64,000 bases of DNA from an uncultured Elusimicrobia bacterium (GCA_945913025.1 CAMECJ010000007.1:1-64000); one strand, 5' to 3'. Numbered from the stretch's first letter, positions 42,364 to 51,055 are shown. Made by a program: numbers and translations. Notes: a model not told the origin generated them from the sequence alone.

Positions 42364-42930
42364 ATGTTAAGCACAACTCAATTTCGCGAAGGACTTATTT
42401 TTGAGGACGAAAACGGACAACTGGTAGAAATTATCGAATTTCAGCACCACCGCAAAAGCCAGGCCCGCGCGGTAGTACGCGTGAAGCTGCGCAATATCAA
42501 TACCGGAGCCATGATTGAAACCGCCTACCGCCCCGAAGATAAATTTAACGAGGTGGAAGTGGAAAAACGTCCGTTTACGTATTTGTATACTGCAGGCGAT
42601 AGGGCTATATTTATGAACTCCGAAACCTATGATCAAGTGGAAGTGGAAACCAAAAAACTGGGCGATTTGACCAAATACTTAAAAGATAATATGGATGCTA
42701 CCGGTATCTATATCAACGAGCAGCTCTTTAACGTGGAATTGCCTATTAAAGTTCCGTTGAAGATTGCGTCTACCGTTCCGGGGGTAAAAGGCAACACCGT
42801 AGCCAACACTACCAAAGAAGCCACGTTGGAAACCGGCGCAGTGATTAAAGTGCCGCTTTTTATCAATGAAGGCGACGTGGTGCTCGTGGATACCCGCAGC
42901 GGCAGCTACGTGGAACGCGTGGCCGCGTAA
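42364..42930 (+). CDS. efp: Elongation factor P
   Basis: 188 residues with the three EF-P beta-barrel domains; the C-terminal signature region reads LETGAVIKVPLFINEGDVVL. It relieves ribosome stalling at polyproline stretches, which are common here (e.g. the TadA C-terminus). The tip loop of domain I reads HHRKSQARAVVRVKLRN instead of the usual PGKG loop. By my alignment the Lys that is post-translationally modified in E. coli is replaced by Gln33, with Lys31 nearby. No EpmA, EpmB or EarP gene is in the window. The stop overlaps the next start. Confidence 0.93.
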   Translation: MLSTTQFREGLIFEDENGQLVEIIEFQHHRKSQARAVVRVKLRNINTGAMIETAYRPEDKFNEVEVEKRPFTYLYTAGDRAIFMNSETYDQVEVETKKLGDLTKYLKDNMDATGIYINEQLFNVELPIKVPLKIASTVPGVKGNTVANTTKEATLETGAVIKVPLFINEGDVVLVDTRSGSYVERVAA

Positions 42931-43409
42931 TGCGTTTTTGGGGGCGCGCTGTTTTTGTATTGGCCGCAGTGTTTGGCTGTTCGTGTAACTTGCGCGCCCT
43001 GACCGTTTCGTACGGTGATTTGTTTGAAGTGTCGGGCGTTTTCCGTGCAGCGGATAAAGTGCTGCTTCCGCTTACCCGCGGCAAGTATGCCAACATCCGC
43101 ATTTTGACAAGAGAAACGCTTGAATTTGTAAAAGCCTGTCCGGAGTTTTGCGTGCAGGACGCGGGATCCGGCGAAATAAAAGTGGAAGAAATTCGCGCTG
43201 CCAAAACGCGCGGCGGAATGTGGATTGCGGACGTATCGGTCGACGGGCATTGGCTGATTACGTTTTTAATTTTTCAGAACAAGAACGGGTACGGGATTAA
43301 GCCGCCGGACGAAGTCCGGTTTTTAGACAAGGGCTTGCTCGTCCGTACGGAAGAAGCGTTGGCGTCGTCGGCGGACAAATTGCGCGCCAAAGAGGAAACC
43401 CCTTTATGA
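42930..43409 (+). CDS. Small exported protein, unknown
   Basis: 159 residues with a signal peptide (RFWGRAVFVLAAVFG, cleavage near LRALT; the Cys residues there might instead form a weak lipobox). The mature part has two Cys (KACPEFCVQD) and is mostly beta-strand by pattern. No known domain. It overlaps the efp stop by one base and the next gene by four, so it is co-translated with efp and the DUF192 gene. Confidence 0.65.
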   Translation: MRFWGRAVFVLAAVFGCSCNLRALTVSYGDLFEVSGVFRAADKVLLPLTRGKYANIRILTRETLEFVKACPEFCVQDAGSGEIKVEEIRAAKTRGGMWIADVSVDGHWLITFLIFQNKNGYGIKPPDEVRFLDKGLLVRTEEALASSADKLRAKEETPL

Positions 43410-43744
43410 AATGTACGTTAAAACGCACCGGTGAAATCTTAGCTGCTGATGTAGAACTGGCCAATACGTATTTTACGCGTTTGAAAGGTTTGATGTTCCG
43501 CAAAAACTTGGCTGCAGGAAAAGGGCTTTTGTTGGATCCCTGTCCGCAAATTCACACATGTTTTATGCGTTTTGATATTGACGCCGTATTTGTGGATAAA
43601 AACGGAACGGTTTTATATGTGAAAGAAAATATGAAGCCATGGCGTTTCGGCCGTTTTGTGCGCGGCTCGCGCCGGACGCTGGAGTTGGCTGGCGGTACGT
43701 TAAAAGGCCGCGTGCGCGAAGGGGATGAACTCGTTTTGGATTGA
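43406..43744 (+). CDS. DUF192 family protein
   Basis: 112 residues. The family hallmarks are TRLKGLMFRKNL near residue 25, the CFMRFDIDAVFVDKNG block, and KPWRFGRFVRGSRRTLEL. Family members are about 110-150 residues and often carry a signal peptide; this one does not. Structures show a small beta-barrel, but the function is unknown. Its start overlaps the previous stop by four bases. Confidence 0.88.
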   Translation: MKCTLKRTGEILAADVELANTYFTRLKGLMFRKNLAAGKGLLLDPCPQIHTCFMRFDIDAVFVDKNGTVLYVKENMKPWRFGRFVRGSRRTLELAGGTLKGRVREGDELVLD

Positions 43745-43770
43745 TTTTAATTTGTTTTAGAGAGGTTACA

Positions 43771-44538
43771 ATGAAGATTCAACACTTGCTTTTATCGTTG
43801 GCCGTTTGCGTTTTATGTACGTGCGGCGTGTCGGCGCGGAATGTGTGGGACGATTTCGGTGCAAATGTTACGCATCAAAACGTCCGTGCGTTTACGAAAG
43901 ACTTGGGCGGCCTGATAGGCTCAGGTACCTATACCACGGGCCGTATTTTGGGTTGGGGCGGATTTCAAATTGGTCCGCGCGGCAGTATGGTTTTTAAAAT
44001 GAGTGAAGCCAACGGGGAGACTTTTGCCGAAAGACAGAAAACCGCTTTGGGCGACAGAGACGAAGTGGGCGAAGTGTTTTATCCATGGCTGCAGGCCGAT
44101 ATCGGGATGCCGTTTCGCATTGACGGATTTATCCGTGCCAGCAGTTACCAAGGTTTGACGATTGCCGGCGGGGGACTGCGGTGGGGGATTACGCGCCCGA
44201 ATGAAATGTTGGGCTCGTTTCAGCCAATGCTTGTGGTGGCGGCACACAGTGCAAGTGCGCGCGATTTTTCCGCATCGCATTATAACGCCAGTTTAGTGCT
44301 GTCTATGAAATTTAAATATTTTGTTCCCTATATTGGCGGGGGTGTAGATTATACCACGCTCAACATCAACCGTGCGGATTTGGAGCCGTCGCTCATCGGT
44401 ACGCGCGAACACGCGGCCACCGCCCGCGCCACGGCCGGATTTAATTTTAAACTGCCGTCTTATTTGGATCTTAGTTTGGCGGCCAACTACGCTTATTACG
44501 GGTTGGGGGCGGAAGCGTCTCTTTCCCTGCGGTTTTGA
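43771..44538 (+). CDS. Probable outer-membrane beta-barrel protein
   Basis: 255 residues from ATG 43771 (AGAGG upstream); an in-frame TTG at 43741 lacks a ribosome site. Signal peptide about 1-22 (ending GVSA). The mature protein alternates in strands rich in Tyr, Phe and Gly, such as SMKFKYFVPYIGGGVDYT, and ends EASLSLRF with a C-terminal Phe, consistent with a small barrel of 8-10 strands. It is unlike the PorV-type protein at 175. The function cannot be assigned. Confidence 0.65.
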   Translation: MKIQHLLLSLAVCVLCTCGVSARNVWDDFGANVTHQNVRAFTKDLGGLIGSGTYTTGRILGWGGFQIGPRGSMVFKMSEANGETFAERQKTALGDRDEVGEVFYPWLQADIGMPFRIDGFIRASSYQGLTIAGGGLRWGITRPNEMLGSFQPMLVVAAHSASARDFSASHYNASLVLSMKFKYFVPYIGGGVDYTTLNINRADLEPSLIGTREHAATARATAGFNFKLPSYLDLSLAANYAYYGLGAEASLSLRF

Positions 44539-44643
44539 TATAGACTTTAGGTCCGGACCCAAGGCAAAATAGGTCTTTTGGCCCTTGTTTTAAAGCCGTA
44601 TAAAGGATTAAATATAAATATATCTGGCAGAAAAGGAGATTTT

Positions 44644-45249
44644 ATGAAAATCGGCAAGTATGCAGGCATATTCGTTTTATCGGCTGTTTGTTTGGCCTTT
44701 GGTGTACACGGCCAGGCACAGACACAAAAAGAATTAACGAATAAAGTATCCCGCCAAGCTGCAGAGGCACAAAAACAGAATGAAGCCAACAAGCTAACAG
44801 GGACACGTGCAAAAGCTGAGGCTGAAGCTGTTAAGGCGCGGCAAGCTGAAATTGAGAAATTGCTGGGACCGGCTGTAGCCGTTATGGAAAAATATGATTT
44901 TGATCCGGCCTACTTGGGTGAAGCGTTGAGCGTCTGGATCCCGCAGGCAATGGTAAATGCCAAAGAAGCCAAGATGATTGAACAAGGGCAGGAAATTTCT
45001 GATCCCGTTGAGCTGAGTGTTGAGGAAATGCGCGCTGCGCAATATGCGGTTTTTGTAGCGCTTCCTTCAACATATAACGTAAACCCGATATATACTACGG
45101 AATATATTAACTCACATCCGGTAGAGAACTGGTCGCGCTATCGGGCTTATTGTGTGCGCGCGTTGGAGTTGGTGGAGCAAGCGTTGGAAGGGATTGCCCA
45201 AGAAAACGAGGGCTTTGAATATACCTATCTCAAAACGTATACCCATTAA
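44644..45249 (+). CDS. Exported helical Ala/Glu-rich protein, unknown
   Basis: 201 residues from ATG 44644, preceded by AAGGAG; the longer in-frame TTG version is rejected. Signal peptide about 1-24 (ending HGQAQ). Residues 25-70 are a charged coiled-coil-like helix (SRQAAEAQKQNEANKLTGTR). The rest is globular with a YNVNPIYTTEYINSHPVENW stretch and a single Cys. Monocistronic, closed by a strong terminator. No family recognised. Confidence 0.65.
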   Translation: MKIGKYAGIFVLSAVCLAFGVHGQAQTQKELTNKVSRQAAEAQKQNEANKLTGTRAKAEAEAVKARQAEIEKLLGPAVAVMEKYDFDPAYLGEALSVWIPQAMVNAKEAKMIEQGQEISDPVELSVEEMRAAQYAVFVALPSTYNVNPIYTTEYINSHPVENWSRYRAYCVRALELVEQALEGIAQENEGFEYTYLKTYTH

Positions 45250-45265
45250 TTTGATTGCTTTTTTT

Positions 45266-45301
45266 GAACCCCCCGCCGTATTAACGGCGGGGGGTTCTTT
45301 T
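45266..45301 (+). terminator. Strong intrinsic terminator
   Basis: A perfect 14-bp GC-rich stem (45266-45279 with 45284-45297), four-base loop, then TTTT. Confidence 0.93.
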
Positions 45302-45418
45302 GTTAAGCGGCATACCCTAAAACAATTTGGCTCAACTAATCAAAAGCGTGCGGACAAGAAGGGAGCCCCCTGCCTCTGGGTCTTGACCCGTTTTTATGTA
45401 TATTTATTAAAATAAAGT

Positions 45419-47089
45419 ATGAAACATTGCCTTCTTTTTTTACGTCGTTACAAGGGATATTTGCTGTTTGCCGCGCTGCTTATCGGTTACGGGGGGTGGG
45501 GGATAATGCGCGGGCAGGTGTCTACGTGGGATTTGATGAATTATCATCTGTACAACGCTTACGCTTTTATAAACGGTCGTTTTGGTACGGACATTATGCC
45601 TGCCGGCGTACATACCTTTTTAAATCCGTTATCGGATGTGCCCTATTATTTAATGATCCGGTATTTAAATGATTATCCTCGCGTGATTGCATTTTTAATG
45701 TCGTGCTGGAACGGGGTGCTGCTGTTTTTGTTTTACAAATTTTGCACATTGGTGTATGGGCGGAAAGAGTGGCTGTGGACGTGTTTTGCAGTGGTTATGG
45801 CGGCGGGGGGATATATGTTTGTCACGCAGACAGGGTCACAAAATAACGACATTGCGCTTAATGCCATAGCCTTGTTTAGCGTTTATTTGTTTTTCCGGTT
45901 TTTGTTTAAAAATACGCGGAAGCGGAGCTGTTTGTTCTGGGCGTCGTTTATTGCGTGCGGGGCAACGGGCCTTAAATATACGCTGGCGTGCGTGCCGATA
46001 GCCATGTTTGCGGTGCTGTGTGCGAATTACCGGCATCTGAAAGACGTTCGGGAAGATTTTGGGGCGTTTGTCTTGGGAGGCTTAACGGGTTTTTTGGTTA
46101 CGAACGGCTACTTTATGTGGCGGTTGTGGGAGCGGTATGATAATCCGGTATTTCCGTTTTATAACCAGATTTTTAAGTCGCCGTATTTTGAACCGGAGCA
46201 TTTAAAAGATATCCGTTTTTATCCGCAAACGGCGGTACAATGGCTGTTTTTCCCGTTTTTGCGCTTTTTAAAACCGGAAGGGATTATTTCGGAAGTATTG
46301 CGAGATTATCGGCTGGCTGCGGGGTTTGTTTCTTATTTCATTGTATTGGGGGTATGGTTGAAAGGAATAGGAAAGCGTGCAAATTTAGCATGGCGCAGGA
46401 CGGGGAGGGTGCTGTTGTTTATCGCGGTGTTGTACGGGGTGTGGCTGAACACCTTTGCTATATTGCGTTATGTGATTATATTGGAGATGATTAGCTGTTT
46501 GCTGGTGGTGTACGTCATTAAATTGCTGCCCGTACGCAAGGTGTTCTCCGTTTGTTTGGCGGTATTGGGCTGCACTCTTTTAATGCAATCTGTTTCTAAA
46601 GAGAACTGGGGGGAAAAACGCTTTGCGTTTGCCGGAAAAGCCATCGATATAAAACCGTCCTTGCCAAAGGTGGAACCCAACGCGCTGGTTATTTTTTGGG
46701 GATCGCCGATGTCGTTTTTGGCGCCGTTTTTTCCGCAGGATGCGGTTTTTGTCGGCGGCGTAAGGTATCCTGCTTATAATCATCATTTTTTTACCGTTAG
46801 GCAGCAGGCCCGTTTATTAAATTTTTTGCCGGAGATTTATTTTAAACATCGTTTTGATGAAACAATTAAAGAGCTCATCCGTAAACACTCCGGCCCGATA
46901 TATATCGTAAGCGTTCCTTGGGAGCTTATGCTTGCCCCTCAGACGCTGGCCCCTTACGGCTTGGAAAAAACAGGCGAACGGTGTCAGTGGTTTAATTCAA
47001 ATATAAATGTTTATTTGTTCCGCGGCGCCGGCTGGACCGTGTGCCGCGTGCGGAAAACGTCTGCGGCGGTTATGGCGGGCGGAAACTGA
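45419..47089 (+). CDS. Polytopic membrane protein, putative GT-C-type glycosyltransferase
   Basis: 556 residues with about ten membrane helices. The first loop reads STWDLMNYHLYNAYAFINGR, then LNPLSDVPYYLM. This WDL-NYH / NP-D-PYY pattern is found in a family usually annotated as hypothetical membrane or GT-C-like proteins, where acidic and aromatic residues of the first periplasmic loop would bind a lipid-linked sugar. The C-terminal ~100 residues are soluble. It stands alone between two terminators. The glycosyltransferase role is an inference from topology. Confidence 0.65.
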   Translation: MKHCLLFLRRYKGYLLFAALLIGYGGWGIMRGQVSTWDLMNYHLYNAYAFINGRFGTDIMPAGVHTFLNPLSDVPYYLMIRYLNDYPRVIAFLMSCWNGVLLFLFYKFCTLVYGRKEWLWTCFAVVMAAGGYMFVTQTGSQNNDIALNAIALFSVYLFFRFLFKNTRKRSCLFWASFIACGATGLKYTLACVPIAMFAVLCANYRHLKDVREDFGAFVLGGLTGFLVTNGYFMWRLWERYDNPVFPFYNQIFKSPYFEPEHLKDIRFYPQTAVQWLFFPFLRFLKPEGIISEVLRDYRLAAGFVSYFIVLGVWLKGIGKRANLAWRRTGRVLLFIAVLYGVWLNTFAILRYVIILEMISCLLVVYVIKLLPVRKVFSVCLAVLGCTLLMQSVSKENWGEKRFAFAGKAIDIKPSLPKVEPNALVIFWGSPMSFLAPFFPQDAVFVGGVRYPAYNHHFFTVRQQARLLNFLPEIYFKHRFDETIKELIRKHSGPIYIVSVPWELMLAPQTLAPYGLEKTGERCQWFNSNINVYLFRGAGWTVCRVRKTSAAVMAGGN

Positions 47090-47202
47090 AAATTCCCAAG
47101 TCTTTCAGCTTGCGGAATACACAATACATATTTTCCGGATGCTGTACGCCGCACGCTGTAATCCGTACCTTGCAGGCGGCACTCTGGAGATTTTTATAAC
47201 AT

Positions 47203-47234
47203 AAAAAACCTCCGATGAAAATCGGAGGTTTTTT
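47203..47234. terminator. Bidirectional terminator between convergent genes
   Basis: A 14-bp stem (47203-47216 with 47221-47234): A-run on one arm, T-run on the other, so it works in both directions for 45419-47089 and 47255-47815. Confidence 0.92.
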
Positions 47235-47254
47235 GTCGTCTTTCGGTAAAACCG

Positions 47255-47815
47255 TTATTTAGCCAAACTTTTCCACGCTTTGGATTCTTCTTGCAGCGCT
47301 TTTTTGGCGTCTTTGGCGGCCTGTTTGGCTTCAGCTTTTTTGGCTTCGGCGGCTTTTTTGTCCGCTTCTTTTTTGGCGGCCGCGTCGGCTTTGGCCTGTT
47401 TCAAAGCCGCTTTATTGGCTTCTTTTTTGGCTTTGGCTTGTTCTTTTAACGCTTTGGCTTTTGCTTTGGCGTCTTGTTTGGCCTGTTTGGCTTTCGTTTT
47501 GGCTTCGGCTTTTTTAGCTTCGGCAGCTTTTTTGTTGGCTTCTTCTTTTGCCTTGGCTTGTTCTTTTAATTCTTTCGCTTTGGCTTTTGCCGTTTCAGAA
47601 ACAGCAGGTTGTTTGGAAGCGTTTTCTTTGGCGGTTTTTACTTTTGCCGCGGCGTTTTCTTTTTTTGCCTGAATGTTTTTTCTCAGCGCGCTGACTTTAG
47701 ACAAGGTGCAATTGTTGATGCAGGTAACATCTTCCTTAGTGCAGCCGCAGTCGTTGGCGGCGTAAGCGGCGGCGGTTAAACCGAACGCTAAAGCAAGTAC
47801 GATCACTTTTTTCAT
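47255..47815 (-). CDS. Exported Lys/Ala-rich helical repeat protein
   Basis: 186 residues. Signal peptide (KKVIVLALAFGLTAAAYA), then a short Cys motif (CGCTKEDVTCINNC, two closely spaced Cys pairs). More than 130 residues of Lys/Ala/Glu repeats follow (AKELKEQAKAKEEANKKAAE and variants), predicted to be one long, strongly basic helix. A protein of this kind might bind DNA, LPS or peptidoglycan by charge. AAGGAG precedes ATG 47815. The composition resembles histone-H1-like or TolA-like tails, but no homology is claimed. Confidence 0.7.
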   Translation of the reverse strand: MKKVIVLALAFGLTAAAYAANDCGCTKEDVTCINNCTLSKVSALRKNIQAKKENAAAKVKTAKENASKQPAVSETAKAKAKELKEQAKAKEEANKKAAEAKKAEAKTKAKQAKQDAKAKAKALKEQAKAKKEANKAALKQAKADAAAKKEADKKAAEAKKAEAKQAAKDAKKALQEESKAWKSLAK

Positions 47816-47846
47816 TACGTATTTTCTCCTTATAGTTTAAAAGTCT

Positions 47847-47874
47847 TATATATTATTTTACTAAATTGGCGCAA
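47847..47874 (-). promoter_or_regulatory. Likely promoter of the Lys/Ala-rich protein gene
   Basis: On the minus strand TTGCGC (47874-47869) is followed after 16 bp by TATATA (47852-47847). Confidence 0.4.
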
Positions 47875-47939
47875 AATTCCCAACGCGGGATTTTGGATTA
47901 TAATGACGGTAAAGGCTGTAGTTTTGCTAAAATATAACT

Positions 47940-48998
47940 ATGGAAAGTGTTATCGTCCCGTTGTGGGTTAATATTTTATTGGGGATTATTGTCGTTAATC
48001 TGTTGGTTTGGCCGCTCGCTTCGCGTTGGGTGGAGAGCCATTTGGAGCTGTTTTTGCTGGGGGTCGGCGCGGCGGCGGTAACCGTCAGCGGCGGCTGGAG
48101 CGTGGATTTTTTATATGAAACGCTTAATTATCCCGTTAACGTGGCGTTTATCGTGCTGATTGTCAGTGTTATTTTTAATAATTATTCGCGCTATATTTTC
48201 CGCGTATTGTTCGCTTTTTTTAAAAAAATGGAGCCGCGCTACAGCTTTGCGGTACTCATTTTCCTGCTGGGGATGACTTCTTCTCTTGTTAGCGTGACGG
48301 TTTCCGCCTTGGTGTTGGCTGAGGTGTTGAAAGTGGTCAATTTGGAACGGACGGCCACCGTGCGCATTACGGTGTTTGCGTGTTACGCCATCGGTTTGGG
48401 CGCGGTGATTACGCCGCTTGCCGAACCGTTGGGGTTGATTATCAACAATGCGCTTTCCGTTCCGCCGCATAACGCCGATTTCTTCTTTTTATTAAAACAT
48501 TTCTTTTGGTGGATTGCCCCTGCTGTTTTGCTTCTTTCCGCCGCGGCGGGATATTTTGCGCGTAATGCGGGAACCACGCTGCAAATGCATATCCGCGAAG
48601 ATAAAGAAACCTACTCTTCTATGCTGCGCCGCACGCTGCATATCTATATGTTTGTAGCCGCGCTTAATTTAATCAGCACGGGGCTTCGCCCGTTAGCGCA
48701 AAGCACCATTACGCATTTGGGCGGAAAGGTGCTCTTTTTGGCGAATGCGGTTTCGGTTATTATTGATAACGCCACGCTTGCCGCCATTGAAATCGTACCT
48801 TCTATTTCGATGAATGATTTGGTCTATATGGTTATCGGCCTTGCCGCATTTGGCAGCATGTTGGTGCAGGGAAATTTGCCCAACATTGTGGCCGCCGAAA
48901 AGCTGGGTATTAAAAGCCGGGAGTGGGCGTCTGTCGCTGTGCCGACGGGGCTTATTCTGATGGGCGGTTACTTCATTATCCTTTCTGTTTTTTTATAG
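47940..48998 (+). CDS. DUF1646 family membrane transporter-like protein
   Basis: 352 residues with about ten helices, including hairpin-like segments CYAIGLGAVITPLAEPLGLI and FLANAVSVIIDNATLAAIEI. These Asn/Pro/Thr-rich re-entrant loops resemble the ion transporter (ArsB/NhaD, citrate transporter) fold, and the whole matches what I recall of DUF1646. A cation or anion antiport role is likely, substrate unknown. Start ATG 47940 lacks a strong ribosome site. Divergent from the Lys/Ala-rich gene. Confidence 0.7.
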   Translation: MESVIVPLWVNILLGIIVVNLLVWPLASRWVESHLELFLLGVGAAAVTVSGGWSVDFLYETLNYPVNVAFIVLIVSVIFNNYSRYIFRVLFAFFKKMEPRYSFAVLIFLLGMTSSLVSVTVSALVLAEVLKVVNLERTATVRITVFACYAIGLGAVITPLAEPLGLIINNALSVPPHNADFFFLLKHFFWWIAPAVLLLSAAAGYFARNAGTTLQMHIREDKETYSSMLRRTLHIYMFVAALNLISTGLRPLAQSTITHLGGKVLFLANAVSVIIDNATLAAIEIVPSISMNDLVYMVIGLAAFGSMLVQGNLPNIVAAEKLGIKSREWASVAVPTGLILMGGYFIILSVFL

Positions 48999-49008
48999 AT
49001 ATTCTCTG

Positions 49009-49062
49009 CTGCGCCGAATAGGCCTTTGGGCTCTTGTATTTTCCCAACCGTATGCGGCGCAG
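49009..49062 (+). terminator. Imperfect hairpin after the DUF1646 gene
   Basis: CTGCGCCG (49009-49016) pairs with CGGCGCAG (49055-49062), with a second inner stem TTGGG/CCCAA. There is no T-run after it, so a terminator role is tentative. The stretch on to 49238 has no gene that I can support; it holds a 14-bp palindrome at 49105-49118 and repeats of CTAGGT near 49150-49180. Confidence 0.4.
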
Positions 49063-49238
49063 AACCCTCTCAACCGTGTATATATTATGGCGCAGAACTT
49101 AAAGCAAGGAGCTCCTTGTGTAAAGAGGTGCGGACGAATGGCTGTAGATCTAGGTCCCGGCCTAGGTTTTATCTAGGTCTAAAGACCCTGGCATTTTGTG
49201 CGCGGAACAGGGTATACTAAAAAAAAGGAGCTTAATAT

Positions 49239-50393
49239 ATGAACAAGATTATTTCCATTTTGACGGTTGCGGGCTGTATGGGTGTGTTGACGCCGGATGC
49301 TTGGTGCCAAGCCGGTAAATTTGCTACACAGTTAATTAAAAAAACTCCTTATTCCGCTTTAGATATTTTGGGCAGTCGTTTTGCTGCGGGTGAGGCGGCT
49401 GCCAGAACACAGGCTTCTCTGGCAAGAACCGCACAAATGGCCGCAATGAGGCATTCCCCAAATTTGCTTCGCTCGGATCTCGTACGGAAGCAAAGCGCGT
49501 TTAATACTGTTATTGCCCACGAGATTAATCCTACTCCAATCCCCAATTTGCGGCCGCGTTTGGTGGTGCCTTCCTTGGAACAGACGCAGGAAGCTGTCCA
49601 AGAGTATATGGACTTTTTTACTGATTTTAAAGCCATGCGCCACGAAGTAGATCCCGTTTTGGGAAACGCTCTGTTGGAAAGAACTAATTTATTAGAAACA
49701 ATGCATCCCTCTCAGTTGGGCTATTACACAGGGCTTGTTCGTTCAGTAGACTTTCGCTTGAAGAAACTGCAAAAAACCGTTTTCTCTACTGATCCTGCAT
49801 TAGCAGAAGTAGAGACATACCTTAACTTTGCGGAGAGTAAATTTAACAAGTTCTACACGCCGGACATTACGCCCAACGGTTCTGTGGTCCGTCCGTTTGT
49901 ACAGGAAGAATTTTGGATGGAATATGACTGGCATAAGCCTCCGCGGGATGAGGCGCTGACAGCGTTGCCGGAGAACGTCCATATGGCGGTTTTAAACGAT
50001 ACAGAAGATATTTTGGATATGTATAAACTGTGGGAACAGCAAGGGCGTTTTCCCAAGGGCTGGAAAGTGTCTACCTATGATGATACGATGAATCTGCTTA
50101 ACGCAGTGAAATCCGGCCAGAAATTTGATTTAATTATATCGGATATTAACGTCCCTGGCGGCGGCGGCCGGTATTTTGTCCACAGTTTACGAGAAATGGG
50201 CATACAAACGCCGGTAATCGGGTGCAGCGGGTATACGCGCGACAAAATTGATTCCGAAGAATTATTTTTAATAGGATTTGACGGCTATATGTACAGCGAC
50301 GATATGTTTGAAGAATCCTCCGGTTTTTATAAATGGAAATCGTATATTAGCAATTATTATTACTATCAACGAGTAGGCGGTTGGCCGCGCTGA
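49239..50393 (+). CDS. Exported protein with response-regulator receiver-like domain
   Basis: 384 residues. Apparent signal peptide (MNKIISILTVAGCMGVLTPD, cleavage near AWCQ). A ~210-residue helical region follows. Residues ~245-365 look like a receiver domain: AVLNDTEDILDMY (acidic residue after strand 1), phospho-acceptor-like Asp in DLIISDINVPGGGG, and PVIGCSGYT (Ser/Thr after strand 4). FDGYMYSDD stands where the conserved Lys should be. The end ISNYYYYQRVGGWPR is shared with the partial gene at 63342. A receiver outside the cytoplasm would be unusual. AAGGAG and a TATACT -10 (49211) lie upstream. Confidence 0.65.
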   Translation: MNKIISILTVAGCMGVLTPDAWCQAGKFATQLIKKTPYSALDILGSRFAAGEAAARTQASLARTAQMAAMRHSPNLLRSDLVRKQSAFNTVIAHEINPTPIPNLRPRLVVPSLEQTQEAVQEYMDFFTDFKAMRHEVDPVLGNALLERTNLLETMHPSQLGYYTGLVRSVDFRLKKLQKTVFSTDPALAEVETYLNFAESKFNKFYTPDITPNGSVVRPFVQEEFWMEYDWHKPPRDEALTALPENVHMAVLNDTEDILDMYKLWEQQGRFPKGWKVSTYDDTMNLLNAVKSGQKFDLIISDINVPGGGGRYFVHSLREMGIQTPVIGCSGYTRDKIDSEELFLIGFDGYMYSDDMFEESSGFYKWKSYISNYYYYQRVGGWPR

Positions 50394-50436
50394 TTGTTTG
50401 CCGTACTGCTTCAATCTCTTGGGAACTGTTCTCTTC

Positions 50437-50465
50437 TTGACAGACTTCGCCGATGAAGTTATAAT
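50437..50465 (+). promoter_or_regulatory. Consensus sigma-70-type promoter of the hydrogenase operon
   Basis: TTGACA 50437-50442, 17-bp spacer, TATAAT 50460-50465. The start site is near 50472. Confidence 0.88.
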
Positions 50466-50469
50466 GGGG

Positions 50470-50489
50470 AAAACGGTTCCCGTTTTTTT
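50470..50489 (+). promoter_or_regulatory. Terminator-like hairpin at the very start of the hydrogenase leader
   Basis: AAAACGG (50470-50476) pairs with CCGTTTT (50480-50486), and a T-run follows. It overlaps the expected transcription start, so it could be an attenuator or simply a stable 5' end. Confidence 0.4.
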
Positions 50490-50569
50490 CTGCGAATAAA
50501 AGTCTTACCCTAGTTTTGTCGGCTGCAGTTTGCCGTGCCGTATGTTTTACCCATCGTATAGGAGAACTT

Positions 50570-51055
50570 ATGACAGACAGATTCGAACCCGCCGCGCGGA
50601 TTCTTAAAGACCATCAGTACGACAGTTCCAAACTAATTCCCATCCTCCAAAAAGTGCAGGACGAGTATAAATATCTCCCCGAAGATATTATGCGTTTTAT
50701 CGCCAACGAGTTGGAGATTTCTCCCGCCAAAGTGTTTGGTGTGGCTACGTTTTTTGCACATTTTGCCATTACGCCCAAAGGCAAGCACATTATTAAAGTG
50801 TGCAACGGTACTGCCTGCCACGTAAAGGGTTCCTCTTTCGTCATTAACACTGTAAGAGATATTTTGAAATTGAAAGACGGGCAAGATACTACCGACGATA
50901 TGATGTTTACCTTGGAGTGCGTATCCTGCTTGGGCGCGTGCGGTTTGGCGCCCGTTATGGTACTTGACGACGTGGTACACGGTCAGATTACGCCGGCCAA
51001 AGCGGCGGAACTGATTGACGCTGTGGTAAAAGCGGAGGCCCAAAATGGCAACTAA
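50570..51055 (+). CDS. hydC: NuoE-like [2Fe-2S] subunit of the [FeFe] hydrogenase (HydC)
   Basis: 161 residues from ATG 50570, with AGGAG upstream (an in-frame TTG at 50516 is rejected). Helical N-terminal part (KVQDEYKYLPEDIMRFIANE), then a thioredoxin-like [2Fe-2S] domain with four Cys: CNGTACHVKG and CVSCLGACGLAP. It matches NuoE/HydC of trimeric NAD-dependent hydrogenases. It passes electrons between the flavin subunit and the hydrogenase or a second acceptor. It overlaps the next gene by 11 bp. Confidence 0.92.
   Translation: MTDRFEPAARILKDHQYDSSKLIPILQKVQDEYKYLPEDIMRFIANELEISPAKVFGVATFFAHFAITPKGKHIIKVCNGTACHVKGSSFVINTVRDILKLKDGQDTTDDMMFTLECVSCLGACGLAPVMVLDDVVHGQITPAKAAELIDAVVKAEAQNGN

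Noticed and set aside
44539-45418. Possible tRNA or small RNA around the repeated GACCC/GGGTC sequences
   Set aside because: No cloverleaf with T-loop could be found; the only clear structure is the terminator at 45266-45301.
47280-47672. 130-codon Ala/Ser/Phe/Leu-rich frame on the plus strand
   Set aside because: It is the complement of the Lys/Ala-rich repeats; the minus strand has the signal peptide and ribosome site.
49026-49220. 64-codon open frame between the DUF1646 gene and the receiver-like gene
   Set aside because: No ribosome site, unusual composition, and it overlaps inverted repeats; not supported as a gene.
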